A program made the translations under genes and the position numbers. A stretch of 64,000 nucleotides of DNA from DASTCZ01 sp035308165 (lineage in GTDB: Bacteria > Acidobacteriota > Terriglobia > Acidiferrales > UBA7541): contig DATGHC010000002.1 of the NCBI GenBank assembly GCA_035308165.1, positions 1 to 64,000 on the forward strand. The letters are read 5' to 3'. Below, one piece after another: positions 46,979-55,558 of this stretch (position 1 is the first letter of the stretch; the number at the start of each line of letters is the position of its first letter). The notes beneath the pieces were generated by a model that saw only the letters and a program-made list of their open reading frames with translations, made no database searches and had not been told where the DNA came from.

Positions 46979-48393
46979 AGGATTTCTCCCCGGATGTTGC
47001 CGAATTGAACGGATGTGCCTGGCGAGAGGCGGATCGTCTTTCCGCTGGGGATCTCGCGGGATTCGCCCTTGGGTGTCCAAGCCATCCAGGCGGCCGTGGA
47101 AAGATTTTTGAGTCCAAGGATGGTGGGGTCGGCGGGATGGCGGGTGACCTCGGCAACAATTCCATCACCTGCAGCGGCGCGCAGGCCGGGGAGATCCGCT
47201 TCGGCAAAGCGGCGGCCGGGAATTAGAGAATTTCGCTGGCCTGCGACGAAGAATGTGAGGCCGGATGATTGCTGCGGCGCAGTTTGCTGCGGAATGGCCG
47301 GCGCACCGGGAGGTACCGAGGGTGCATTTGCGGGCATCACCGTCATGGGCCGAGCCGGCGGCGGTGGGCCAACAGTTTGCGGCGGAGTCCAAGCCGGGGC
47401 GGCGGGCGGAGGAGGAAGCGGCGCGGGCATGCCAGTGAATTGAGGCTGTTGAGCAGGCGCTTGCGCGCCGTGATAAAGCTGGGTCGCAAAGTTGCTGCCG
47501 CGCGTTGGGGAAATCTGGCGCGCTTTCAAAATCGCGGCGCCCAGAAGAGCGTAGGAAATTATCCCCACGGCGAGCATAGGTAAAGGCGAGTCCAGCGAAT
47601 CCCAAAGCGCGTGCAAAATCCCCGCAAATCCCCAACCAATAGCGATGGTTTGCCAGCGGCCCTTGGGCTTCATCATGGCCAAACCGATAAAGTATCCCCA
47701 GTAACCGCTATAGGCGATGTGGCCGGAGAGATCCCCGCCGACGCGAACAAGAAGGAGATCAAGACCCGCGTTCAAACCGCCCTGATGCAATGCCTGCGGG
47801 ACGTACTGCAACATCGTCTCATACATGGTGAAGCCGAGAGCAGAGCCGGTGGCGAGGAGGATTCCATCGAGCGGTTCATTCACTTCCAAAGGGCGCGCGA
47901 AAGCTGACGTGATTCTCGGCGCGAGGAAGGCGCAAAGAAGGACGGGTATGGCCTTCATCAACTCTTCCTTCAGACCGACCTGAACGAAAATATTATAGAG
48001 CAGCGTGGGATATGGATATTGACTCCAAGTTTGAGGGTCAAACGATGAATTGGGAACGGTCATGGGGATGCTGAAGACTTGGTTGAAAAAGTCGAGGCCG
48101 AAATAAATGATAAGCGCGGTCATTACCGCGGGAACCAACGGAAGCCACATCGGTTTCACTTTTCCACATTGCCGGTAGACCAGGTAGTAGGTGCCGATGG
48201 CCAAGCCCAGTGCCAGGAACCAGAGAAACGGATTGGCTAAAGTGAATCCCAGAAGGAAGAGGACGGCGTAGGGAATGAGATGGGCCTTGCTAACAACTTC
48301 TTTCCCTTTGCCAAGAAACGGGAAGAGTTGCGACTTGGTCGGGCGGTCCGACTCTCTCTGCTGGTACGGTCCCCCGGGCCGGCTGGCCATCAT
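46975..48393 (-). CDS. PrsW-family intramembrane protease with C-terminal beta-rich domain (first copy)
   Basis: 472-aa protein. About eight membrane helices carry PrsW motifs: the EExxK motif in LKEELMKAIP (E143, E144, K147), EPLDGILLATGSALGFTMYE and the His motifs HIAYSGYWGYFIGLA and HALWD. PrsW proteases cut membrane-bound anti-sigma factors. A Pro-rich linker leads to a terminal domain (about 381-472: LKNLSTAAW, EIPSGKTIRL, QFGNIRGEIL) that matches the C-terminal part of the kinase at 23.75 kb. It follows the second PrsW gene by 88 nt and is coupled to the 45.7-kb gene. Confidence 0.85.
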   Translation of the reverse strand: MMASRPGGPYQQRESDRPTKSQLFPFLGKGKEVVSKAHLIPYAVLFLLGFTLANPFLWFLALGLAIGTYYLVYRQCGKVKPMWLPLVPAVMTALIIYFGLDFFNQVFSIPMTVPNSSFDPQTWSQYPYPTLLYNIFVQVGLKEELMKAIPVLLCAFLAPRITSAFARPLEVNEPLDGILLATGSALGFTMYETMLQYVPQALHQGGLNAGLDLLLVRVGGDLSGHIAYSGYWGYFIGLAMMKPKGRWQTIAIGWGFAGILHALWDSLDSPLPMLAVGIISYALLGAAILKARQISPTRGSNFATQLYHGAQAPAQQPQFTGMPAPLPPPPAAPAWTPPQTVGPPPPARPMTVMPANAPSVPPGAPAIPQQTAPQQSSGLTFFVAGQRNSLIPGRRFAEADLPGLRAAAGDGIVAEVTRHPADPTILGLKNLSTAAWMAWTPKGESREIPSGKTIRLSPGTSVQFGNIRGEIL

Positions 48394-48481
48394 CTGCTCA
48401 CTTTCTCGACAAACGATATGGTGATGGTCCCGGCAGCGCCGGGACTGTTTGGGGAGCGTACATCAGTCGGGGCGATGTTGC

Positions 48482-49942
48482 TCATAGAATTTCTCCACGC
48501 GCGTCGCCAAAGGTGAAGATGATTCCACGCGCAAGGCGAATGGCCTTCCCCGGGGGGACTTCCCCTTCGACGCCTCCCGGAAGACGGATTTTCCAGGTGG
48601 CCGTGGAACAGTTTCGCAAACCAAATTCGCCCGGGTGCTTCGGACTGGAAACCACTTCAGCCAATATGCCATCTTCCGCAGAGGCAGAAAGGCCGGGAAT
48701 TTCACCGGCCATGATTCTGAATCCGTGAGTAAGAAGAATTACTTTGCCCGCGACATATAGAGTGAAAGCAAGAGGAACGGTTTTCACTGGCCCAACTGGA
48801 ACAGGAGCGGCCTGCGGAGTGGATTCCTGCCGCGCGGTTGTTTCCGAAGATGCCTTCTCTTCCGCGAGTGGCTTTGTTTCGGACGATTGATTGGAACCAG
48901 AATCACTGAAGGCGCTGGGTGCAGGAAGCGCGGAATCGCCAGGAAGACCGCGCATGAAATTGGTGGCAAAGTTATAGGCGCGTGTCGGTGAGATTTCGCG
49001 AGCTTTCAGAATAGCCGCGGCGAGCAAAACATAACAAGCAATGGCGACGAACAAGGAAAGGATGGAATAAAAGCCGGAGAGTTCGACCGTGGCGTCGTAA
49101 ACCGAGTGCGCAAGGGTGGCGATCACGAACCCCGAGAGAAGAGTGAACCAGCGTCTGCTCGGGCGGACAATGGCCAAGCCAATCGCGTAGCCGAGGAAGC
49201 CGGTGTAAGCCGCATGCCCCGCTACTTCACCTAGCGCTCGCGGGAAGATCAGGAGTGCCACCTTGTCATGCGCCAATTGGAAGTGCCCTGGATTGGTCAT
49301 GCAATTCAGAGAGAGGAAATAACGATAAGCGGTCTCCGAGGCGCTGAAGCCCATGGCCGACGTGCTGCCCAGCAAAACCCCGTCGAGAGGTTCACGCACG
49401 CCGAGGCGCTCCCGCCAGGGAGAGTGGAGAAACCGTCCGAGGATAAGGGCGATGATAACCGGCGAAATCTTGATGATCTCCTCGGGCACGGCCGCAGAGA
49501 AATAATGCTTTGCCCATTGATCGAAGAAAGAGGTTGCTTGGGGGCCGAGTTGAAGCATGTTGGGAATGTAATTTGTGAATTTATTGAAGGCAGCGTAAAT
49601 GTTGCAATCTGTTGCGATGAATCGGCAAGTGATGAAAGTGACCGCGGCCATAGTGGCCAGCCACCAATAGGGTTTGCGAATACCACAGAGTTTGTAAATG
49701 GTGTGGACGGATTCCACGGCCATAAAGCAGACGACCATGAGGGCATAGATCTCATACCAGGGGGGATCCTGGAGCGCGGCAAATTCCATGACAAACACGG
49801 CGACGAGCGTCATTGAAATGGAAATGACAGAACCCTTGCGGATCCATTCCTGGGTCTCCAACATGCGGATGGTGGGGATGATCTCGGAAACGGTGGGAGG
49901 GGCACCCTGCGATTGAGATCTTTTGCCGCCCGGGGATTTCAT
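48482..49942 (-). CDS. PrsW-family intramembrane protease with C-terminal beta-rich domain (second copy)
   Basis: 486-aa paralogue of the preceding protease. The EExxK motif is in VPEEIIKIS (E154, E155, K158); REPLDGVLLGSTSAMGFSA, HAAYTGFLGYAIGLA and HSVYDA complete the catalytic region. The linker is Ser/Glu/Pro rich, and the terminal domain (LRNCSTATW, EVPPGKAIRL, FTFGDARGEIL) again matches the kinase tail. ATG 49942 has GGAAAGGAGG about 5 nt upstream. It is the first gene of the three-gene unit. Confidence 0.85.
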   Translation of the reverse strand: MKSPGGKRSQSQGAPPTVSEIIPTIRMLETQEWIRKGSVISISMTLVAVFVMEFAALQDPPWYEIYALMVVCFMAVESVHTIYKLCGIRKPYWWLATMAAVTFITCRFIATDCNIYAAFNKFTNYIPNMLQLGPQATSFFDQWAKHYFSAAVPEEIIKISPVIIALILGRFLHSPWRERLGVREPLDGVLLGSTSAMGFSASETAYRYFLSLNCMTNPGHFQLAHDKVALLIFPRALGEVAGHAAYTGFLGYAIGLAIVRPSRRWFTLLSGFVIATLAHSVYDATVELSGFYSILSLFVAIACYVLLAAAILKAREISPTRAYNFATNFMRGLPGDSALPAPSAFSDSGSNQSSETKPLAEEKASSETTARQESTPQAAPVPVGPVKTVPLAFTLYVAGKVILLTHGFRIMAGEIPGLSASAEDGILAEVVSSPKHPGEFGLRNCSTATWKIRLPGGVEGEVPPGKAIRLARGIIFTFGDARGEIL

Positions 49943-50394
49943 GCAACCTCCTTTCCTGCAGAGTTCCGCGCAAATACAGCGGAGTAAAGTGAGAAGGAAA
50001 CGGCTCGTGCACGCCTCAGACGATTGTGGGCCTGCATACTATACCGTTCGCAGGAGGGGGACAAGGCGGCGGAAACTCACGCGGAGCCCAAGTCATGGGT
50101 CGCGCAGATACGAATGACCGCCGGCACGGGAATTTCTGCGCGGAGCGACCTGAATCAAGGGCATGTCGAGGCTCTGGGGCACGAATAATTTTAGGCGCGA
50201 TTCAAGAGTCGCATCGGCCAAGTCCATCTACATTTGTGGAGAAGCCTCCGGCATAGATATGCTTCCAGCATCTGCCAGTCACTTCCGACGAGTGGATAGG
50301 ACAAATTTGGGATTTAGAAGTGCGCATCATATTTTGGAAATGGGCCGGTGAGGACCGCGATTCCGGAAATAAATTCAAAAGCGCTTGGACCGCG
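49943..50394. other. Intergenic region without a recognisable gene
   Basis: The space contains the leader of the PrsW operon on the minus strand. Beyond that I see no coding frame, RNA or clear repeat. It could hold the operon promoter, but no good -35/-10 pair was singled out. Confidence 0.35.
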
Positions 50395-51309
50395 CTATTT
50401 GGCGAGTTCGTCGAGTTTGCGTAGAAGGGATGCGGCCAAATCGGACCCGGGATTTTCGGCGGCGAGCGTGGTGAATTCCTTGCGAGCCTCCGCATAATGG
50501 CCTGCATGCAGTTCGAGTGTTGCGAGCAGCAAATGCGAATCGGCGAACGCGGTGCGGGCGGTGAGAAGCTCGTGCTGGGCCCAGGTGGACTCGGTGTAGG
50601 AGGGGCGGTCGAAATGGGCAAACGAAAGGACGGCGGAGACTCTGTCGCGATAGGGCGGAGGAAAAGCTTGCAGGCCGCTGATTACACCATCCGATGTGAT
50701 GGTGATTTTGCGCGAGCCGTCACTTAATTCGGCTGGCGGGAGCTTCACGGCGGCCGGCGCGGGAGCTTGAGCCGTGTTCAAGCGGTCGCCTGAAGCGTTG
50801 CCCCTGAAAATTGGCGAGTAGCGAAAAGCGCCAAAGGCAATCAGGAGGACAGCGGCTGCGAGCCCCAACTGATAGGCGCGGGAGCGGACGGCGCGAGAGA
50901 ACCAGCTGCTGCGCGACTGTTCTTCCTTCATCTCCTGTTGCACAGCGAGCATTTCAAACAGGGAACCCGGCGCGGGCAAGGTCATGAATCCCCGAAGGTC
51001 GGAGACTTCGTGCGCGCAGCGGTCGCAATTTCCCAGGTGCGCCTCCACCATCGCGCGGGTTTCGGGCGGAGCTTCCCCTGCGAGATAGGATTCCATTTCC
51101 TCAAATTGAAGATGGGCGGCATCGGCAAATGAGCCCCTGATTGAGGCGAGATCTGTGGCCGCGCCCAGTTTTGCGCTGATATTTGGATTGAGTCCGGCAC
51201 GGCATTCGGGACATTCCGCCAAATGGGAGGCGGCGTGAAGGAGATCGCCGGGCGAGAGTGCACGGTTGCGATAGCTTTCCAGTCGGCTGGGAGTGAGGTG
51301 CTCGGACAT
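50395..51309 (-). CDS. Anti-sigma factor with two zinc-finger modules and a membrane helix
   Basis: 304-aa protein. Two zf-HC2-type modules are visible in tandem: HLAECPECR (near residue 27) and HLGNCDRCA (near 91), each in the HxxxCxxC form preceded by an ExY/ESY helix. A membrane helix (QLGLAAAVLLIAFGAFRY) near residue 150 divides cytoplasm from periplasm. The outer half has helix pairs (LLTARTAFADSHLLLATLEL; HYAEARKEFTTLAAENPGSD), TPR-like. The gene follows the sigma-like gene by 81 nt, so the two probably form a sigma/anti-sigma pair. Confidence 0.85.
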   Translation of the reverse strand: MSEHLTPSRLESYRNRALSPGDLLHAASHLAECPECRAGLNPNISAKLGAATDLASIRGSFADAAHLQFEEMESYLAGEAPPETRAMVEAHLGNCDRCAHEVSDLRGFMTLPAPGSLFEMLAVQQEMKEEQSRSSWFSRAVRSRAYQLGLAAAVLLIAFGAFRYSPIFRGNASGDRLNTAQAPAPAAVKLPPAELSDGSRKITITSDGVISGLQAFPPPYRDRVSAVLSFAHFDRPSYTESTWAQHELLTARTAFADSHLLLATLELHAGHYAEARKEFTTLAAENPGSDLAASLLRKLDELAK

Positions 51310-51390
51310 GGACTTAGATTCGGCGGAATCCTTCCTTCAGAATAGCGAGACGCGCACGGGGAGCAAAAATTACCGGAGTTGGCGAAATGT

Positions 51391-52521
51391 TCATTTTGTG
51401 GGCCTCTGAAGAAGTCGCGCCAATTCGCGGGCCAGGATGCGGCGCGCGAGCATGCGCTGATTGATGACCTGCTGCTGGTTGAGGCTCAGGAGCTTACCGA
51501 TCAGGGCGTCCTGCAAAGGTAAGAAATTCCAGAGGATAGCGAACTTCGTGTCGTAGTTAGCCTGTTTGTTGGCGGAGGCAATCGCCACTTCCGTGAGCGG
51601 AAGTTCGCTCCAGAGCGCGGTGAATTGGGCATCGGTGAGCGCGAGGGCTTTGCCAATATCTGGAATTTGCGCGACGCCATGAAGCGGAAGGAGCTCGACT
51701 TCGATGCTCGGCGGATTCAGGAGGAAGGCGCAGCGCTTGCGCGCGTCCATTTGGAGAAGAGACTGCCAGAGTGCGGTGAGCAGTTCGCGCAGATACACCT
51801 CGGCGGCAGGGTCGGCGATTTGCTGGAGTTGGGCCAGCGAATCGGCGGCGTCGAGCGGGGCAAGCTCATCTTCAGCGGGCCTGCCGGTTTGCGCGGGAAG
51901 ATCCTTGACGCCCATGCGAGGTGCGAGAACGGAGACCAAGTCGTCCAGCTCGATGGCGCAACCCAGATCGCTGAGAACGGATTCGAGCAGAACATCCCAC
52001 TCTGTTGCGTGAAGATTTTCGTGGCTGGTGCGTGGCTGCGCGTCCGGCGCCAGGCTGGCGGGATCAGCCAGGGCTTTGGCGATGAATTTGGCATTGGGCG
52101 CATATTCCTTGCGATTGCGCCATCCAGCGAAACCGCAGACCATTTCGCCGTCGAGTTCCCATTCGGCAAAAGCAGGGCGGCTGCGGAAAAAACGGCGCAG
52201 GCGGTTCTTCAGAAATGCACGATGCGGATATCGATCGCGGAGATATTCGGCGCAAGCGTTGCGCGCGGATTGCTTGGCGTAAAAACCGATGTTGCGGATG
52301 GCAGGGGCATCCGCTCCCGTGGCGGCGCGATCAGGCGATTGGAGTTTGCGGAGGATGCGGAATTGAATATCGCAAAGGAGTTCGAGGGCGTCCTGGTTTT
52401 CGGTACGGCCGTCTTCCGGGCGCAAAGTGACGTTTAGCTTTCGGCGCAGGACGGCCCGTGCCGCGCTGGTGGCCTGTGCCAGAGCCGCTTCCAAGTTAAT
52501 CTCCGCGGAATCCTGGGACAT
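51391..52521 (-). CDS. Divergent sigma-70-like factor
   Basis: 376-aa soluble protein. Near residues 30-120 the sequence has a sigma region-2-like part: ENQDALELLCDIQFRILRKL and IRNIGFYAKQSARNACAEYL followed by RDRYPHR, known from an atypical sigma-like family of soil bacteria. The rest is longer than a normal ECF factor, with a late part QAILGK-like and a basic C-terminus (RMLARRILARELARLLQR). Identification rests on this pattern and on the zinc-finger anti-sigma gene directly downstream. ATG 52521 is preferred to 52539. Confidence 0.6.
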   Translation of the reverse strand: MSQDSAEINLEAALAQATSAARAVLRRKLNVTLRPEDGRTENQDALELLCDIQFRILRKLQSPDRAATGADAPAIRNIGFYAKQSARNACAEYLRDRYPHRAFLKNRLRRFFRSRPAFAEWELDGEMVCGFAGWRNRKEYAPNAKFIAKALADPASLAPDAQPRTSHENLHATEWDVLLESVLSDLGCAIELDDLVSVLAPRMGVKDLPAQTGRPAEDELAPLDAADSLAQLQQIADPAAEVYLRELLTALWQSLLQMDARKRCAFLLNPPSIEVELLPLHGVAQIPDIGKALALTDAQFTALWSELPLTEVAIASANKQANYDTKFAILWNFLPLQDALIGKLLSLNQQQVINQRMLARRILARELARLLQRPTK

Positions 52522-52662
52522 AAGAAAACTGGGCCGCAAAATGCGGTGAGAATCAATTTACAGGAGCGCAAACGGGGAGGGCAAGGGGAGGGCACGCCTG
52601 ACCCCGGTGTACGGGAAAACGCGAAAACCACACAAGCTGAAACCCATGGCACAGCAAACCAA

Positions 52663-53862
52663 TCAGCGGCCCAGGGAGTGGAGTAACTCTCCTAGATAGG
52701 GTCCCCAGATGGCCGGAAGGGTGTGGGTGCCATGGCCGCGGGTTTGGTCGGTTATTGGGAGGAGGATGAAGCGGCCATCCTTTACGCGCTTGATTTCCTG
52801 TTCGGGCAGGCCCAGTTCGGGCGGGTTAATTTGGTCGTCGGCGGAATTGATGTACAAAACCTTGGCCTTGATTTTATCAAGATTGGGATCGGGGTTGTAA
52901 TTCCGCGAGGCGTTGAAATAATAGAGCATGTCATTCGGGTCCGTGGTGGCCACGCGTGTCTTGCGCTGCTGATCGAGCCAGGCGTCGGCTTTATCGCGCG
53001 TCGGATAATTCTTCTGCCATTGCAGCGGAGAACTACCCATCAGCATCAAGATGTCCTCCGCCTCCTGCAAACCATGAAGCGTTCCGGTGTATTCGCCGTT
53101 CTTATAGTCCGGATCGGAAGTAATCGCGTCCATAATCATTTTTCGCATCATGCGGTTGCGACCGGCGATTTCCACCGTTTGGCACGCCAACGGGACGAGC
53201 GCGTCCATGAAATCAGGATAAGTTTCCCCCCACACCCAGGAGTGCATGCAACCCATGGAAGTGCCCATCACAATTAAAAGATGATTAACGCCCAGCGCGT
53301 CGGCGACCACGGCGTGCTGCGCGGCGACCATATCATCGTAGTCGTAATGGGGGAATTTCGCGTGCAGGCCGTTGCTGGGCTTGCTGGAACAGCCGTGGCC
53401 GATGCCATCGGGAAGAATGATGAAATAGTGCTGCACGTCGAGCAGTTGGCCCGGACCGTAGAGAACTCCTGCGAACCCGGCACCGAGGAACTGGCGGCCT
53501 GATCCGCCCGTCCCGTGCGTGATGAGGACGGCGTTTTTGACGCGGCCATCGGAATCGCGTTCCGGCGCGCCCAAAGTGTAATAGTGAAGATTGAGTTCGG
53601 GCAGCGTTTCACCGGAACGGAATTTGAAATCGTGGATGACGAAGTCGCCCTGCTTGAGAGATGCAGTCCAGGGCGCACCTTGCAAACGAACGGGCAGGGG
53701 GACCGGGCCCGGCTTGCAAGGTTGCGCGGCCAGTCGCGCGGCTTCCTCGGCGGCCTGCTGCGCGGCCAGTTCCTGGGCCGACTGGCCAAATGCTGGAGCT
53801 GCGGATAGTGAAATGGCGAGAATCGCCGCGCAATAAATCCATGACACGCAATATTTCCTCAT
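52663..53862 (-). CDS. Secreted alpha/beta hydrolase of the homoserine O-acetyltransferase (MetX) fold
   Basis: 399-aa protein with a signal peptide (YCAAILAISLSAAPAFGQ). It has the MetX-like core: NAVLITHGTGGSGRQF for the oxyanion loop, the nucleophile elbow GTSMGCMHSW, Asp in LYINSADDQINPPE, and His in HGTHTLPAIW. True MetX is cytoplasmic, so this exported form is more likely an esterase or hydrolase. ATG 53862 is chosen because GAGGAGA lies about 7 nt upstream. An Ala/Gln-rich spacer (ELAAQQAAEEAARLAAQ) follows the signal. Confidence 0.85.
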   Translation of the reverse strand: MRKYCVSWIYCAAILAISLSAAPAFGQSAQELAAQQAAEEAARLAAQPCKPGPVPLPVRLQGAPWTASLKQGDFVIHDFKFRSGETLPELNLHYYTLGAPERDSDGRVKNAVLITHGTGGSGRQFLGAGFAGVLYGPGQLLDVQHYFIILPDGIGHGCSSKPSNGLHAKFPHYDYDDMVAAQHAVVADALGVNHLLIVMGTSMGCMHSWVWGETYPDFMDALVPLACQTVEIAGRNRMMRKMIMDAITSDPDYKNGEYTGTLHGLQEAEDILMLMGSSPLQWQKNYPTRDKADAWLDQQRKTRVATTDPNDMLYYFNASRNYNPDPNLDKIKAKVLYINSADDQINPPELGLPEQEIKRVKDGRFILLPITDQTRGHGTHTLPAIWGPYLGELLHSLGR

Positions 53863-54031
53863 GATTCGTCTCCTCAAATAAACAGAATTTGTTATTGGCG
53901 TCGCGAGTTTACCAAATCAGGCAGGATGAAGCGCAGTTTTTGCAAACGGAGTTGGGAAATCTATTTATCTCAGAATCAAAGAAGAGTGTTGCTCGCGACG
54001 GAAATTATCCGCGATTGGTTCCGCGTCAAAT

Positions 54032-55144
54032 TCAGGCTCGCGCTCCTGCGGGCGTGCGCGCACCGGTCGTCCTTGTGGCGCGTGCCGACCGGCCGAAGAG
54101 GGCCTCCACAAAGCGGCTGCCCTGGTTGATCATTGGTTGTTCCAACAAATGGAACAGAGCCATGGGGAGGGCAATGATTGTGGAGAAGAATGCCAACCAC
54201 TGAACTTCCATCGGCAAGGCGTGCAGAATTACGAAGGCGAACCAAATGCAAAAATAGTGCCCGAGATAGATGCCATACGAGTATTTGGCGACAAGGTGCA
54301 ATCCCTCTCGAAGCACGGCACTGGAAAGAATTTTGAATCTGGGGATGCTCAGACCGATGACCAGGCAGGCCGCCCAGCAGGCATCCATCCGCGGCACAAG
54401 CACCAGGAACCCGGCCACAAGGAAAAGAAGAATGGGCCACAGGAAAAAGGGGAAAATCCGTTTGGATTTTTCACCGGCCTTGAAAGCGATCACCCCGGGC
54501 AAAAAGCAAGGGATGTATTGGGCCAAATCGGGCATATGTCCGAAACGCTGATGAATATAACCAACGGCGACCGCCCCCGCCCACACCAGGATGAGCGGAC
54601 CCGCGGAGCGAATGCGGCGGGACAGAAGAAAAAGGAACGGCAAGAAGACATACATCTGCATTTCAAGAGGCAGGCTCCAGAGGGGCCCGAGGACGGAATG
54701 CGTGTTGGTCAGGTTTTGCGTCAACAGTAAGTTTGATGTCAAGCCGAGCCTGCTCACAATTTCAGGGCGAAAAGTGAAAGCGCTGAGCCCCCCGAACGGC
54801 AAATGAAATATGGCAATCGCGGAAACAGCGAGAATGCTGAGCGGATAGATCCGGAAGGCCCGCCGAATCATGAATCCAAAGAAAAGCTTTGACCCGGTGA
54901 ATTTATTGCTGAGCCGGTTCAGGGAAAACATTAAAACCAGCGATGTGTGGACAAAAAAGAACAACACTCCGGCATAGCCGAGGAGACCTTCGGGATCCCA
55001 GCGGTGAAATTGGGGGCCAAAATAAAGGAGGAGATGAAAAACAACCACCATGGTGACAGCCATGGAACGCAAGTAATCCAGATTCGGATTATCTTGCTGG
55101 ATAGGATCAGATCCACCAGCGGTGCGTTTTTCGATGCTCTCCAT
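54032..55144 (-). CDS. Membrane acyltransferase of the OafA/YrhL type
   Basis: 370-aa integral membrane protein with about ten helices. It starts with LDYLRSMAVTMVVVFHLLLY, holding the conserved His of acyltransferase-3 proteins, and has GVLFFFVHTSLVLMFSLNR, where the family usually has FFVxSGF, and TNTHSVLGPLWSLPLEMQMY, with the conserved WSLxxE. Such enzymes O-acetylate sugars of surface polysaccharides. No polysaccharide genes are adjacent. ATG 55144 is used; a GTG 6 nt upstream is possible. Its upstream region has no clear ribosome site. Confidence 0.88.
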   Translation of the reverse strand: MESIEKRTAGGSDPIQQDNPNLDYLRSMAVTMVVVFHLLLYFGPQFHRWDPEGLLGYAGVLFFFVHTSLVLMFSLNRLSNKFTGSKLFFGFMIRRAFRIYPLSILAVSAIAIFHLPFGGLSAFTFRPEIVSRLGLTSNLLLTQNLTNTHSVLGPLWSLPLEMQMYVFLPFLFLLSRRIRSAGPLILVWAGAVAVGYIHQRFGHMPDLAQYIPCFLPGVIAFKAGEKSKRIFPFFLWPILLFLVAGFLVLVPRMDACWAACLVIGLSIPRFKILSSAVLREGLHLVAKYSYGIYLGHYFCIWFAFVILHALPMEVQWLAFFSTIIALPMALFHLLEQPMINQGSRFVEALFGRSARATRTTGARTPAGARA

Positions 55145-55558
55145 CGTCACGTGTGGACTACAGCTTCAGTGCCCTGTTGGGCAAGCTTGCCCACCATCTC
55201 CTGGGGATTGCGTCGATCTATCCCTGCTCGCGGGTAAGTTGATGTTAGGGGGAGCGACATCCCCCATTCCTGAGTACCCCAACGGCAGGCAGACTGAACC
55301 CTTGTATTCAGGGCTCGCACAGCAAAGTACTGCACCCTAGATGCCGCATCGGCTTCCTGTAACTAATTGAAAGTAAGACAGTTAATATTTGATGAAGCGT
55401 CAAACACTGTCCAGAGGGGAAAATGTTTTCCTTGGGTGGGAAATTGCCAGCGGCTGCTTTTCAGTCTGGTATATCCTCTCCAAATTGAGGTTGAGCGGAA
55501 CTCGTCCGGCGAGGATTGTAAATCGAATGCCACGATTCGTATGAATGAGCGCGCGATT
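55145..55558. other. Intergenic region with two small palindromes
   Basis: No gene seen. A GGGCAAGCTTGCCC palindrome lies near 55178-55191 and GGGGGA-GCGACA-TCCCCC near 55247-55264, close to the start of the acyltransferase gene. The second hairpin lies downstream of the M13 gene and could be a terminator-like structure without a T-run. The rest, between convergent/tandem gene ends, looks unstructured. Confidence 0.35.
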
